64,000 bases of DNA from Burkholderia puraquae (GTDB taxonomy: Bacteria > Pseudomonadota > Gammaproteobacteria > Burkholderiales > Burkholderiaceae). A program made the position numbers and the translations under genes. The notes below the pieces were generated by a model that did not search any database, was not told the DNA's origin, and worked only from the letters and a program-made list of their open reading frames with translations. Positions 1-7,860 of this stretch are shown one piece after another (the first letter of the stretch is position 1; each line of letters starts with the position of its first letter). The stretch is taken from positions 124,001-188,000 of the forward strand of contig NZ_NBYX01000005.1 of NCBI RefSeq assembly GCF_002099195.1. The letters run 5' to 3'.

Positions 1-287
1 AGGCGCGCGGACGGTCTGGTAACGCTTTGCCGACCTTGATGCGCGATCGATCGGGCTCAACCTTGGCAGCCTTGACGTGAACTCCCGTGTGGTCCTCGAA
101 GGCGTCGCCGGCGGCCTGGAACATCAACCCGAAAAACTCGTGTTCCCGTGGGACGTCGTACCGGAACCAGTCGCCGGTGTGAATCCGCTCCATCTCGATC
201 CGCGTCCACAAGCCGCCCACCAACACCTCAATCGAATAGAACTCGTCAGACGAATTGCCGGCTTCTTCCCATTGCTCGCGCTTCATG
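1..287 (-). CDS. Phage hypothetical protein, partial (C-terminus beyond window)
   Basis: An open frame starts with ATG at 287 and runs off the left edge after 95 codons. It reads MKREQWEEAGNSSDEFYSIE at its start and is hydrophilic and acidic, with aromatic patches (GLWTRIEMERI, GDWFRYDVP). No signal peptide or membrane segment is visible. A G-rich Shine-Dalgarno-like tract lies just upstream of the ATG. It is the first gene downstream of the tandem operator pair at 397-434, so it probably heads a separately controlled leftward transcript. I do not recognise the family; by position it belongs to the prophage. Confidence 0.6.
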
Positions 288-396
288 ATCAACCCCCGAT
301 TGGCCTATCCGGTCTGTCTAGTGACCGTGGTGTAACTGTAGGTGTGTCGAGGTTTTTTGGCAAGAAAATTCTAACATACAAGTATTTTGTAGAATT

Positions 397-434
397 TGTT
401 GCTACGTTCGCAACGTGTTACGAATTTAGCAACA
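397..434. promoter_or_regulatory. Tandem pair of 19-bp prophage operator-like palindromes
   Basis: Two abutting 19-bp inverted repeats with an 8-3-8 layout: TGTTGCTA-cgt-TCGCAACG at 397-415 and TGTTACGA-att-TAGCAACA at 416-434. The same layout recurs at 7726-7744 and 11562-11580. On the minus strand TTGCGA inside the first site, 16 bp, then TACAAA make a weak sigma70-like promoter pointing to the gene that starts at 287, so the palindromes would overlap its -35. Reading them as repressor or activator sites is an inference; no cognate regulator is identified. Confidence 0.55.
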
Positions 435-471
435 GGGGGCTAGTTCTACGCCCCTCACACGTGTGCCTGCG

Positions 472-1533
472 TCAGCGGGGACGGCGCGCGCGAAAAATAC
501 ACTGCGCTTGCATCGTGCTCGTGCTGAAGCTGGCTTCGCCAATGCAATAGACCGTCGTGGCAGCCGACAAACTGATCCTAGTTACGGGAGAGGTAAGGTA
601 TTGCCCTTGGCCGGCCGGAAAATTCGACCCGTACAGTGCATATGAACCGAACCCACCGAGAGTTGCAGATGTGGTACTGATGCCGGCGATGTATTGAGTC
701 GCGGTGGTGGTTCCCGCCGGGACGAAGTTGATGATCGCCTGCACATCCCAATCGCCGGCGGCCAATGATTGACTCACCAGATTCGTGTAGCTCGCGTTCG
801 TTAATGTAGTGAGCGTGCCCGATGGGTTCTGAAACTCGCCGACGCTGCCGGCCTGTGCGTTGTCGTTGGTGGCGGTTCCCTTGATTCCGATCGAACTGGT
901 CGGGCTGATAAGCCCCGTCGCGCTAATGGTCGTCGCCGCCACGGGCTCGGGCGTAGATGATCCGTATCCGGCAGTGGGCGGCGACGCGAACGTATTGGCG
1001 ACAAACGCAGTCGTCGCAAGCTGGGTCGTGTTCGTCCCTGTCGCAGTAGTCGGCGCGGTCGGCGTGCCGGTGAAAGTCGGCGACGCCAGCAATGCGTAGG
1101 ATGCCGCGGCGGTGCCGCCCAGCGTCGCCGCATTGATGGACGCGTTGCAGCCGATCCCGGTCCCGCTTGTGTAGTTCAGCGCACTCGACGTCGTGCTGCA
1201 GCCCGGCATGCTGTAGGCCGTTACGTTTGCGGTCGAGCCGGTCGCATTTGCGAGCACCGTATTGGCCGGCTGTTGCGCGATCTGGCTGAGAGCGATGGCG
1301 TTGGTAGCGATCGAAACAGTAACGCTGCCGGTGGCGCCGCTCGCCGTGACGCCGGCCCCGGCAACGATGGAGTCCACGATCGACTGCCACGACGGCGCGC
1401 TGGACGCGCCTGTGGACACGATCGCTTGCCCGGCGGTCGACCCCGTGGGGTTGAGCATGGGCGGCGGCACCGTGGTCGCGCCAAACGAAATGGCGGAAAA
1501 CAGCAGCGCTGTGAATGCTACGAGGCGCTTCAT
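472..1533 (-). CDS. Tail-fibre-like phage protein with an N-terminal signal peptide
   Basis: 353 residues. The start at 1533 has GGAGAGG six bases upstream; upstream in-frame codons lack this. The body is Ser/Thr/Ala/Gly-rich, as in beta-structured phage fibres, and contains the motif SPTFTGTPTAPTTATGTN followed by QLATTAFV near residues 150-180, which is common in tail-collar and tail-fibre proteins. The C-terminal third (from about residue 230) looks like a compact receptor-binding or jelly-roll domain. Unusually, the N-terminus MKRLVAFTALLFSAISFGA is a textbook Sec signal peptide. It follows the longer fibre gene by 13 bp in the same operon. It could be a fibre, a fibre-associated adhesin, or a lysogenic-conversion surface protein. 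Confidence 0.7.
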   Translation of the reverse strand: MKRLVAFTALLFSAISFGATTVPPPMLNPTGSTAGQAIVSTGASSAPSWQSIVDSIVAGAGVTASGATGSVTVSIATNAIALSQIAQQPANTVLANATGSTANVTAYSMPGCSTTSSALNYTSGTGIGCNASINAATLGGTAAASYALLASPTFTGTPTAPTTATGTNTTQLATTAFVANTFASPPTAGYGSSTPEPVAATTISATGLISPTSSIGIKGTATNDNAQAGSVGEFQNPSGTLTTLTNASYTNLVSQSLAAGDWDVQAIINFVPAGTTTATQYIAGISTTSATLGGFGSYALYGSNFPAGQGQYLTSPVTRISLSAATTVYCIGEASFSTSTMQAQCIFRARRPR

Positions 1534-1546
1534 TGTCCTCTCCCTG

Positions 1547-3259
1547 TCAATTAGGGCACACAACAGAACGGAATCCGGCACCGCCGCTATTGGCCGCGCC
1601 TACCTGAAGCTGCCGCAACCCAACGCCCGGCATGTACACGCTCACGCTTTGGCTGCCGGGTGTAGTAAGGACGCTGAAGGCCTGCGCCGTAAGGGCGTTG
1701 TCGACTATCGCCACGGCTTGGTTCCCGAACTGAAGAACGGGGCCGCCGGTGCTGGTAACGCTCTGGACCGTTCCCGCCGATCCGATAGTCCCGCTAGCGC
1801 CCCCACCGAAAGCAAGCGCCGAGTTAGGGGGAAGATCGATGGCCGGCCCGGAGAAATTGCCCGCGCGAAAATCAATGCCTCGAGCCAAGGGCACGCTACC
1901 CGTAGACCCCGCGAGACGAATCAAATCGACAGCGGTGGGCGCCATGCCGGTCGGGTTGCTGTCGTCCCCGAACTGGATGCCGTTCTGCCACCCGGCGCCG
2001 CCTACTTGCTTGACGATGTATAGCCCCGCGCTGATCACGGACGCGTCCGCGGTGCTCGTGGAAACGTCGACGATCTGAATGCCTGTCTTGCGCACCACCG
2101 ATCGTTGCGCGTCGGTATTTGCTTCGAAGCCGACCATTTCGGCCGTGGCGGCTGCGGCAGCGAGAACTTGCGCATAAGCATTCATCCCCGATACGTTTCC
2201 GGATCCGCTCTGCAGAAACCCGAACCCGCACGAACCGACTAGGAATTCGCCGGTGTTGGCCCCGCTGCTGGTGATCTGCGCGGTGAACGCTTGCCGGTGC
2301 CCGTTACCATTCGTACGCGTGTGGTTGACCACAACGCCGTCCACAAACACCCCAGCGCCCGGCGACAAGCTTTCGGTGAAATCGGTCTGGAACACCGGGA
2401 TCGTGCCGGCACCGGAATGCACCATGTGATACGTGGCGGTCGTGTCGCTCCACGGGAGCAACCTTCCGTCGACGATCTGTGAATCCCCCACGGACTTTGT
2501 GGCAGGCGCGAATATGGAAAGCGTCGTGCCGCCAATGCACCACACGCGGCCGGCAGGAATCGCCGCATTGAATTGCAGCTGCGTGCCATTGCTGATCAGG
2601 CTATACGTGGCCGGGTCTTGCGCCACGCCATCCATCACCACCGTGCCGAGATTCCCCTTGGAGCCGTACCCCCGGGACAGCGTAACCGTCGTGGAAGAAT
2701 TGATTGTGTAATCGACGCCAGCGGTCCATGACTCGTTGCGAAGATCGCCCGCGCCCACGGACGCGGGCAGCGGAATATACGTGAGGTTGCCGTTCGAATC
2801 GAAGCCCAGCATCAGCCCCGCGCGCTGGGCCGCCGGCAGCAGTGTGGGCGGCAGCGGTTCGTATGTCGGGAACGTGATGGCGTGCCCGGCGATCTCGTTC
2901 AGCTGCTGCAACTCCATCGTCAGCTGATCAAGCGCCTGCTCGTGCGTTGCTGCGGGAAACGGATCATTCGGGACGTAGTGCACCAGCTGCGTGAATGGCA
3001 CGTTACGCAGGATGGTGAGCGTCTGCGTGGCGGTCGGCGCGACCGTCGTGCTGATTGATCCGCCGCCGACCACGCCCGCTCCGGTCGCCGTGTAATCGGA
3101 GTTGAGCACGAGCATCGCCGTGGTCGGCGGCGTCGTGCTGGTGTCGGTGCGCAGCACCTTGATGTGCGTGTTATCCAGGAAGTAGAACGGCACTGGGAAT
3201 AGCGTAGTAGCGCCGTTGCCGCGGTAGTCTGCCCGCGCGATTGAAGACTGGACTGTCAT
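1547..3259 (-). CDS. Phage tail fibre / tailspike protein
   Basis: 570 residues. Residues 1-110 (MTVQSSIARADYRGNGATTL, then FPVPFYFLDNTHIKVL and a DYTATGAG segment) resemble the head-binding N-terminal domain found in tail fibres and tailspikes of podovirus-type phages. A helical stretch HEQALDQLTMELQQLNEIAG near residues 125-145 is typical of the trimerisation linker. The remainder is repeat-poor, beta-rich and Gly/Ser/Thr-rich, with a likely receptor-binding C-terminus. The start at 3259 is preceded by AGGACACG; earlier in-frame methionines lack a ribosome site and would run into the upstream gene. It lies between the 246-aa unknown and the signal-peptide fibre. The host receptor cannot be told from sequence. 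Confidence 0.72.
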   Translation of the reverse strand: MTVQSSIARADYRGNGATTLFPVPFYFLDNTHIKVLRTDTSTTPPTTAMLVLNSDYTATGAGVVGGGSISTTVAPTATQTLTILRNVPFTQLVHYVPNDPFPAATHEQALDQLTMELQQLNEIAGHAITFPTYEPLPPTLLPAAQRAGLMLGFDSNGNLTYIPLPASVGAGDLRNESWTAGVDYTINSSTTVTLSRGYGSKGNLGTVVMDGVAQDPATYSLISNGTQLQFNAAIPAGRVWCIGGTTLSIFAPATKSVGDSQIVDGRLLPWSDTTATYHMVHSGAGTIPVFQTDFTESLSPGAGVFVDGVVVNHTRTNGNGHRQAFTAQITSSGANTGEFLVGSCGFGFLQSGSGNVSGMNAYAQVLAAAAATAEMVGFEANTDAQRSVVRKTGIQIVDVSTSTADASVISAGLYIVKQVGGAGWQNGIQFGDDSNPTGMAPTAVDLIRLAGSTGSVPLARGIDFRAGNFSGPAIDLPPNSALAFGGGASGTIGSAGTVQSVTSTGGPVLQFGNQAVAIVDNALTAQAFSVLTTPGSQSVSVYMPGVGLRQLQVGAANSGGAGFRSVVCPN

Positions 3260-3317
3260 ATCGTGTCCTATACGTGCTGCGGGCCTTATCCATTGGGGGC
3301 TCCAGGTTGAGAGAAAA

Positions 3318-4058
3318 CTATCGTTGCGATGAGTTCGGTTGGAGTGCTTTTCCAACCGTAGTTGCCGTCCCTACAGTTGCTGCGCTTTGTGCAAGCGATC
3401 GTACGGCAGGCGCTGATTGCGCTAACGCACTTCCAACGGCTCCAGTAGCAGCGCCGGCGGCAGCACCTGTTATGTAGGACTTCAGAGTTTCGCCAAGAAT
3501 GGGTTCAAACCGATCCCAAAAATCAGAAGGTGACTTAAAGTCGCCTTTCACATAAGCATCCATTAAGGTCATGCGCAATGCTGTAGGCAGGGCGAATGCT
3601 CCAGCCATAGCTGTAACCGCCGCACCAGGGCCGGTTTCCGAACCACCCAGGGCACCGCCCGCGGCACCTACCATAGCAGCCGGCGCGTCGCCGGCGAACT
3701 GCGCGACGTTGGCTGCAAAGCGCTTATACCAAGGCTGGCCGGGTTGCATCGAAACATCCGGCGCCTTGCCGCGGGATATAAGCCCCGTGACAGAGCTTTG
3801 CCAGCCCGCGTCAATAGCTTGGCCCACACTCATTTCATTGTTCCGCGTCGACGTCGCTGGCCAGGTGTCTCGCGGGACTCTCACTCCGAAATGAGCCGCG
3901 ACCTCGTCCGTCGAAAATCCTGCAGAATGCAGTTGCCTCATTTGCTTCGTTTGCCAGTCTTCAATTTCGTCAGAGTTGAATCCTGCGGCTCGAAACTGCT
4001 TGATCTGAGCGAGGCCTGACGGAATTTCCTGATCAGGCATGTTGTCTTGGTCACTCAT
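3318..4058 (-). CDS. Phage hypothetical protein, possibly the N-terminal part of a larger virion protein
   Basis: 246 residues, start at ATG 4058 with a GGGGGG tract just upstream. Residues 20-65 carry two similar helical repeats, FRAAGFNSDEIEDWQ and LHSAGFSTDEVAAHFG. A Gly/Ala-rich segment follows (GDAPAAMVGAAGGALGG, then GAAVTAMAGAFALP), and a second near the end (GAAAGAATGAVGSAL), which could be membrane-active. The design resembles the N-terminus of large podovirus ejection or internal virion proteins, but the frame stops soon after the second hydrophobic block. Its codons are visibly less GC-rich than those of the neighbours, which suggests a separate origin. No catalytic motif seen. Confidence 0.55.
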   Translation of the reverse strand: MSDQDNMPDQEIPSGLAQIKQFRAAGFNSDEIEDWQTKQMRQLHSAGFSTDEVAAHFGVRVPRDTWPATSTRNNEMSVGQAIDAGWQSSVTGLISRGKAPDVSMQPGQPWYKRFAANVAQFAGDAPAAMVGAAGGALGGSETGPGAAVTAMAGAFALPTALRMTLMDAYVKGDFKSPSDFWDRFEPILGETLKSYITGAAAGAATGAVGSALAQSAPAVRSLAQSAATVGTATTVGKALQPNSSQR

Positions 4059-4070
4059 CGCACCCCCCAA

Positions 4071-4382
4071 TTAGCCTATGCCGGCCAACGATGCGTTCAC
4101 GGACACCCCGACGCCGCTGGTGATGGCCGCACGCACGATGCACGCCGGCAGTACAACCGGCGAAACCGTGAACGGCAGGGTGGTTGTCTTGACAGGCGCA
4201 TTTCCTGCCAGCGCCCCGACGTCGCACCAAGTCCCGTCCGGATGCTGAATCTGAAGGCTGATCGTTGCGCCGCCGGCGATACCATCTGCCAGAAAAGTGT
4301 AGTAGCCGCCGCGGATTGCGACGCCGTTACCGGTGGCCGACAGTCCGTCGCCAAGGTCATAGACTTGTGAATCAGCTCGCAC
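4071..4382 (-). CDS. Small phage hypothetical protein
   Basis: 103 residues starting with GTG at 4382. A strong AAGGAG lies seven bases upstream and overlaps the stop codon of the large terminase gene, so translation is probably coupled. The product is beta-rich and Gly/Ala/Val-rich (AIRGGYYTFLADGIAGG, ISLQIQHPDGTWCDVG, VNASLAGIG), with the feel of a small head-decoration or stopper-type structural protein. No signal peptide or membrane helix. I do not recognise a named family; the role is inferred only from its place between terminase and tail genes. Confidence 0.6.
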   Translation of the reverse strand: MRADSQVYDLGDGLSATGNGVAIRGGYYTFLADGIAGGATISLQIQHPDGTWCDVGALAGNAPVKTTTLPFTVSPVVLPACIVRAAITSGVGVSVNASLAGIG

Positions 4383-4393
4383 GATGGGACTCC

Positions 4394-5932
4394 TTAGTCG
4401 AAGATGTCGTAATCGGTGGAACGTGCGACGTGCTCGCGATTCTCACGTTCATTCCGGTACGTTTCGCGCGACGGCTCGCCCCAGCGAACACCGACTTTCA
4501 TCGGGTTGCGCTCGGGTTGACGATCATCACCAAGCAGGGAGTAGTCGACGTCCGCGGCCTGTCGTGTGCGCGGACCCTGCCGGCGTTCTTTGCCGACCGC
4601 CAGCTCCGCGCCACCCAGTCCAAGTACGCCGTATTGCAGCGCGTCCTGAATGTGGCTGTACATGTTCTTCGTCGGCGTATCGTGGAATTGTGTGCCGTTG
4701 CCCGACTGCACCGGCTGGAAGCAATACTTCCCATTGAACCCGCCGCGCAACGTCTTGCACTTGGGTGACAACTGGAAGCCTGGATATCCGTCCACCGCCT
4801 TTTCCAGGAAGAACGTCACGGCCTCCGTGCGCAGCGTGATCTCATTCGTTCGCGCAGGGCGCCACCGCCAAGGTGTGTTGGCGTTCAGGACGTCGAACGC
4901 GGTGCGCTCCGTGTCCGTGCTGCGCGCGCTGCCCGCGGGGTCGCCGTATGCGCCAATCACGGTCAGGTGCGAGTAGTGCTGCTTCCAGTATGTGTCGAGC
5001 GTCTTGGCGAACCGGCTGATACCCGCGTCGGTCGCCACCAATTCATCGAAGACGACCACGCGGCCGTCTGGCTGCTGCTGAAGGAAGGCCACCGCCGGTG
5101 TCAATCCAAAGTCGATCCCGAGCACTACGCCAAGATTCGGCGCCGGCATGATGTCGTTCTGTGGAACGTGGAAGGTGTCCCGGAACGCCGGGTACACCAC
5201 CTTACCGATCCGCTGCGCAACAAACTGCGCATGCACGAAGCGGCGGCACCAATCCTCGTCGTTGGAGTCGAGCAGGCGCTGGTAATAGCCGCGCGGGAGG
5301 TTAACCACGTTCTCCGCGTCGGGCTCCATACCACCGGGCTGGATGAAGAACTCCCACGACTTCGGGCAGCTCATCAGCTTTTCGTGTACCCAGTGGTCGG
5401 GGTCGGTCATGTTCGACGTGAGCAGCAAACCCGACCAGTAACACCCGCCGTCGCGCACGCTCGGATAGCGGCCGACACGCCCGAGCGCTGCCTGGATGAT
5501 CTCGAACGGAACCTCGGATACCTCGTCGAACCACACGCCCGTGAACTCAAACGAGCGCAGCTTCTCCGCATCTTCCGGCCGGTCGAGCGGGAAGAACAGC
5601 ACCTCGATTTCCAGATCCACCGTGCTGATGTTGTGGACGATCGGTGAGCCCATAGTCACGCGGCCGAAGTCGTGCGGCTGCCATGATTGCCATGTCTTGA
5701 TTGTCGCGCCCACCAGATCCCGATACGTCGGGCGGATCACCGCCCACCGTGAGCGGCGCTTTCCATCCGGCCCGATCGGTTGCAGGGATGACAACATCAG
5801 GATCGTCATTACCGCGGTGGAAGACTTAGCCGAGCCGACGGGGCCCATCAGCACACGCACGTCGGCCATGCTTTCCATGAAAGCGCGGGCTTTCGGGCCA
5901 GGGGGCTCAAACGAGACGACGCGGTTATTCAT
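4394..5932 (-). CDS. Phage terminase large subunit (packaging ATPase-nuclease)
   Basis: 512 residues. This is the motor that pumps phage DNA into the prohead and cuts it. Visible motifs: Walker A-like MGPVGSAKSS near residue 30, Walker B with catalytic Glu in GVWFDEVSE near 135, and the start of the RNase H-like nuclease domain in LGIDFGLTPA near 265. The chosen start is ATG 5932 with GGAG upstream; a TTG three codons earlier is less likely. It overlaps the end of the small-subunit gene by 8 bp. Length and motif spacing fit a full-length enzyme of the Terminase_6 type. The C-terminal 60 residues are polar and probably disordered. Confidence 0.88.
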   Translation of the reverse strand: MNNRVVSFEPPGPKARAFMESMADVRVLMGPVGSAKSSTAVMTILMLSSLQPIGPDGKRRSRWAVIRPTYRDLVGATIKTWQSWQPHDFGRVTMGSPIVHNISTVDLEIEVLFFPLDRPEDAEKLRSFEFTGVWFDEVSEVPFEIIQAALGRVGRYPSVRDGGCYWSGLLLTSNMTDPDHWVHEKLMSCPKSWEFFIQPGGMEPDAENVVNLPRGYYQRLLDSNDEDWCRRFVHAQFVAQRIGKVVYPAFRDTFHVPQNDIMPAPNLGVVLGIDFGLTPAVAFLQQQPDGRVVVFDELVATDAGISRFAKTLDTYWKQHYSHLTVIGAYGDPAGSARSTDTERTAFDVLNANTPWRWRPARTNEITLRTEAVTFFLEKAVDGYPGFQLSPKCKTLRGGFNGKYCFQPVQSGNGTQFHDTPTKNMYSHIQDALQYGVLGLGGAELAVGKERRQGPRTRQAADVDYSLLGDDRQPERNPMKVGVRWGEPSRETYRNERENREHVARSTDYDIFD

Positions 5933-6332
5933 TGTGTGCAATCTCCGCGCGGGGCGCCTGCGGTGTAACTCCGTTGATGACGAACGTCACAGTTCCGGCG
6001 CCGGCATTCGGATCCTTGTCCTTCATAAGGCCCGCCAGTCTCATGCGCAGCTCAGTCACTCTAGCGAGTGCCGTTGCGTTCTTCGTCTGCACCGCAAACG
6101 CGGCCGCCGTTGCGAGTTCCTTCATCGCTGCATCGAAGTCGTAACCGGCCTTCTCGCGCAGTTCGGCGCGGCGTCGCTCGAGTTCTGCCACGATCAGCGG
6201 ATTGCGCGCCAGGTCACTGGCCCGGCTTTCACTGAATCCGGCTTCGCGCGCCGCCACTGGGCCAGACTTGCCCGCGATCCGGCCGTCGATGTATTTCAGA
6301 TGACGGTCGTTAAGCCTCACAATACGCGGCAC
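5925..6332 (-). CDS. Phage terminase small subunit
   Basis: 135 residues starting with GTG at 6332 (GGAGG seven bases upstream, two bases after the previous stop). The N-terminus reads VPRIVRLNDRHLKYIDG, then a helix-turn-helix-like segment, GPVAAREAGFSESRASDLAR, around residues 20-40. Helix-turn-helix followed by an oligomerisation region (ELERRRAELREKAG) is the usual plan for small terminase subunits, which recognise the packaging site and stimulate the large subunit. Adjacent to and overlapping the large terminase. Identification rests on this organisation and context rather than on a unique signature. Confidence 0.72.
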   Translation of the reverse strand: MPRIVRLNDRHLKYIDGRIAGKSGPVAAREAGFSESRASDLARNPLIVAELERRRAELREKAGYDFDAAMKELATAAAFAVQTKNATALARVTELRMRLAGLMKDKDPNAGAGTVTFVINGVTPQAPRAEIAHNE

Positions 6333-6334
6333 GC

Positions 6335-6505
6335 TTAGCCTCCCACGCGTTCGCTGACACGATCTGCCATCGGGGTCCATACGCTCTTGTGGTGTAGGCC
6401 GCAATACGACGACCCCGGAACCGACGGCGCACCGCAAAAAGCCAGCAGGCCAGTACGTTCAAGCCGTCCGCCGTGGAATTGGCAACGTGGGTAGTACCAA
6501 TTCAT
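6335..6505 (-). CDS. 56-aa Cys/His-rich phage protein, GcrA-C-terminus-like
   Basis: A short frame starting at ATG 6505, overlapping the upstream stop codon as ATGA, and ending two bases before the terminase small-subunit start. It contains CQFH in its first third, then LAFCGAPSVPGSSYCGLHHK. The FCG-x(4)-PG-x(2)-YC-x(2)-HH pattern looks like the C-terminal zinc-binding motif of GcrA-type cell-cycle regulators. With two Cys plus two His it could hold one zinc. Possible roles are DNA or RNA binding in packaging, or host transcription control; neither is shown. Tight coupling on both sides supports its being a real gene. Confidence 0.55.
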   Translation of the reverse strand: MNWYYPRCQFHGGRLERTGLLAFCGAPSVPGSSYCGLHHKSVWTPMADRVSERVGG

Positions 6506-7110
6506 GCGCGTCCCCGAGCCTTCGCCAAGTTGAAGATCGTCGTGATGAGCCACGGGTTGGAACCGAGCCCGCTTACCTCGAGCATGTCATGGAGGTTCGG
6601 ATTGGCCTTCGCCATGCGTTGCACTTCCTGCTGCGCCACCTTCAGATTCGTGTCGTAGTCGTTCGCCCACTGGCGCTGAAGCAGGAGCTCCGCCTGCTGT
6701 GTCGCTACGTTGCGTTGTTCGGCGGTGGGAGGGTTCGCAGCAGCGGCATTCCACAAGCGGCCGATCTCGTTGCCGATACTGGCCGGCACGCCTTCGCTGA
6801 CGAACAACTGGCGGACCGCCATGTCCTGCGCCTGGTCAACCTGAACGTTGGACTCGACGGCGCCGAAGTTGTACGCCGCAGCGTTGCCGGGACCGGTGAA
6901 CACTGCAGCGTCGATCGGGTCGACGCTCGGTGGCGGGGCGGCGGACTTGGGCGCGGTGACGGGCGGATCGAAACTCTGATCAGGGCCGGCCGCCGCATCC
7001 GCGGCCAGCATCGCATCCGCTTGCTCACGCGTCCACACGCCGCGGTCAACAAGCGCCGATGCCATCGTCTGCTCGGCGCTTTCCGTGCCAGTCGTTTGGA
7101 TGTCGTCCAT
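6502..7110 (-). CDS. Phage hypothetical protein (virion module)
   Basis: 202 residues, start ATG 7110 sharing one base with the preceding stop (TGATG). The first half is acidic and Pro/Ala-rich (FDPPVTAPKSAAPPPSVDPID) and probably disordered. Residues 95-190 are predicted helical (VDQAQDMAVRQLFVSEG, ATQQAELLLQRQWAND, AQQEVQRMAKANPNLHDML). A disordered acidic N-terminus with a helical C-terminal half would fit a scaffold or head-assembly factor, but no family is recognised. It lies in the packaging operon upstream of terminase. Confidence 0.6.
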   Translation of the reverse strand: MDDIQTTGTESAEQTMASALVDRGVWTREQADAMLAADAAAGPDQSFDPPVTAPKSAAPPPSVDPIDAAVFTGPGNAAAYNFGAVESNVQVDQAQDMAVRQLFVSEGVPASIGNEIGRLWNAAAANPPTAEQRNVATQQAELLLQRQWANDYDTNLKVAQQEVQRMAKANPNLHDMLEVSGLGSNPWLITTIFNLAKARGRA

Positions 7111-7709
7111 CACGCGGCTCCCAGAGTCGTCTGCAGCCACGCACCGATGCGTTTTGCCTTCACATCCAGCCCCTCAACAAGGCGCGGTTCCGGAACCAGC
7201 GTTGCCCACGAACAGCCAAGGCGCGCGAGCTCGGTTCGCACGTCGCCTGCGAGCTGCGCCTCACCCAAGTGCGCCGCCTCCAGGTCGATGCGCGCGGTAC
7301 CGTCGAGTGCTACGTGTAGGTCGGTGTTCGCCTTCATGAGTTCCCGGTACGCGTCCGCAAGCACAGCCGCCGCAGCAGCAACCGTGACCATCTTGTCGGC
7401 CCGAATCGCAGCAAGGCGCGCTGCGTCCTTCCTGCGGCTTTTCAGCGCTGCGGCCTGGGCAGTGGCCACCGCTTCGCCGTGACGCTGCTGCGCGACAGCA
7501 AGCGCGCCGCGTAATGCGTCCGCACGTTCTCGAGCGTCGCCGGCCTCACGCAGCAAGGCAGCGACCCGAGGCGAGCCAACGCCGTCCTCCAGCAGAGCTT
7601 CGGCATAGGCGCCTCGCGCTGCCGTGGCGGCCTGCTCGGCAACCTGCTGCTCGTGAGACAGCGCAGCGATTGTCTGCTCGAGCCTTTCCGGGGTTTGCTT
7701 TCCGAACAT
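7110..7709 (-). CDS. Coiled-coil phage hypothetical protein, first gene of the late-type operon
   Basis: 199 residues. Residues 1-110 are almost wholly helical and heptad-like (TPERLEQTIAALSHEQQVAE, then ARERADALRGALAVAQQRHG), suggesting a long coiled coil; a basic stretch LKSRRKDAARL follows. The C-terminal 70 residues look globular. It is the first gene after the promoter at 7775-7803 and the operator at 7726-7744, so its leader carries the operator. No known family recognised. Head-assembly or DNA-packaging accessory roles are possible given its neighbours. Confidence 0.6.
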   Translation of the reverse strand: MFGKQTPERLEQTIAALSHEQQVAEQAATAARGAYAEALLEDGVGSPRVAALLREAGDARERADALRGALAVAQQRHGEAVATAQAAALKSRRKDAARLAAIRADKMVTVAAAAAVLADAYRELMKANTDLHVALDGTARIDLEAAHLGEAQLAGDVRTELARLGCSWATLVPEPRLVEGLDVKAKRIGAWLQTTLGAA

Positions 7710-7725
7710 CGGCGGTTTCCTTGGT

Positions 7726-7744
7726 TGTTACGATTTTCGTAACA
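7726..7744. promoter_or_regulatory. Perfect 19-bp palindromic operator in the leader of the virion operon
   Basis: TGTTACGA-ttt-TCGTAACA has two perfect 8-bp arms around TTT and lies 17 bp upstream of the start codon at 7709 and downstream of the predicted -10. This is the best copy of the prophage operator family. The 20 bp that begin inside it, CGTAACAcATTGAAAaTAAA (7738-7757), recur at 12979-12998 in the same orientation with two differences. Function as a regulator site is inferred from symmetry, repetition and position. Confidence 0.6.
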
Positions 7745-7774
7745 CATTGAAAATAAACAACTTTCACTGGATTC

Positions 7775-7803
7775 ATTATGCCGATTTGCAGCCCCGTAAA
7801 CAA
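7775..7803 (-). promoter_or_regulatory. Predicted sigma70-like promoter for the virion operon
   Basis: On the minus strand TTGTTT (7803-7798), a 17-bp spacer and CATAAT (7780-7775) precede the operator at 7726-7744 and the gene starting at 7709. The surrounding 130 bp are conspicuously AT-rich for this genome. The -35 matches the consensus poorly, so an activator or a phage-specific factor may be needed. Confidence 0.45.
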
Positions 7804-7860
7804 GAAAAATTTTGGAGTACTTGACAAAATTTTTTCGCCGTCAGGATGAAATCTAAAATC

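Noticed and set aside
1262-2078. Plus-strand frames of up to 253 codons opposite the tail-fibre genes
   Set aside because: They mirror the two minus-strand fibre genes, lack ribosome sites and have repetitive, biased composition.
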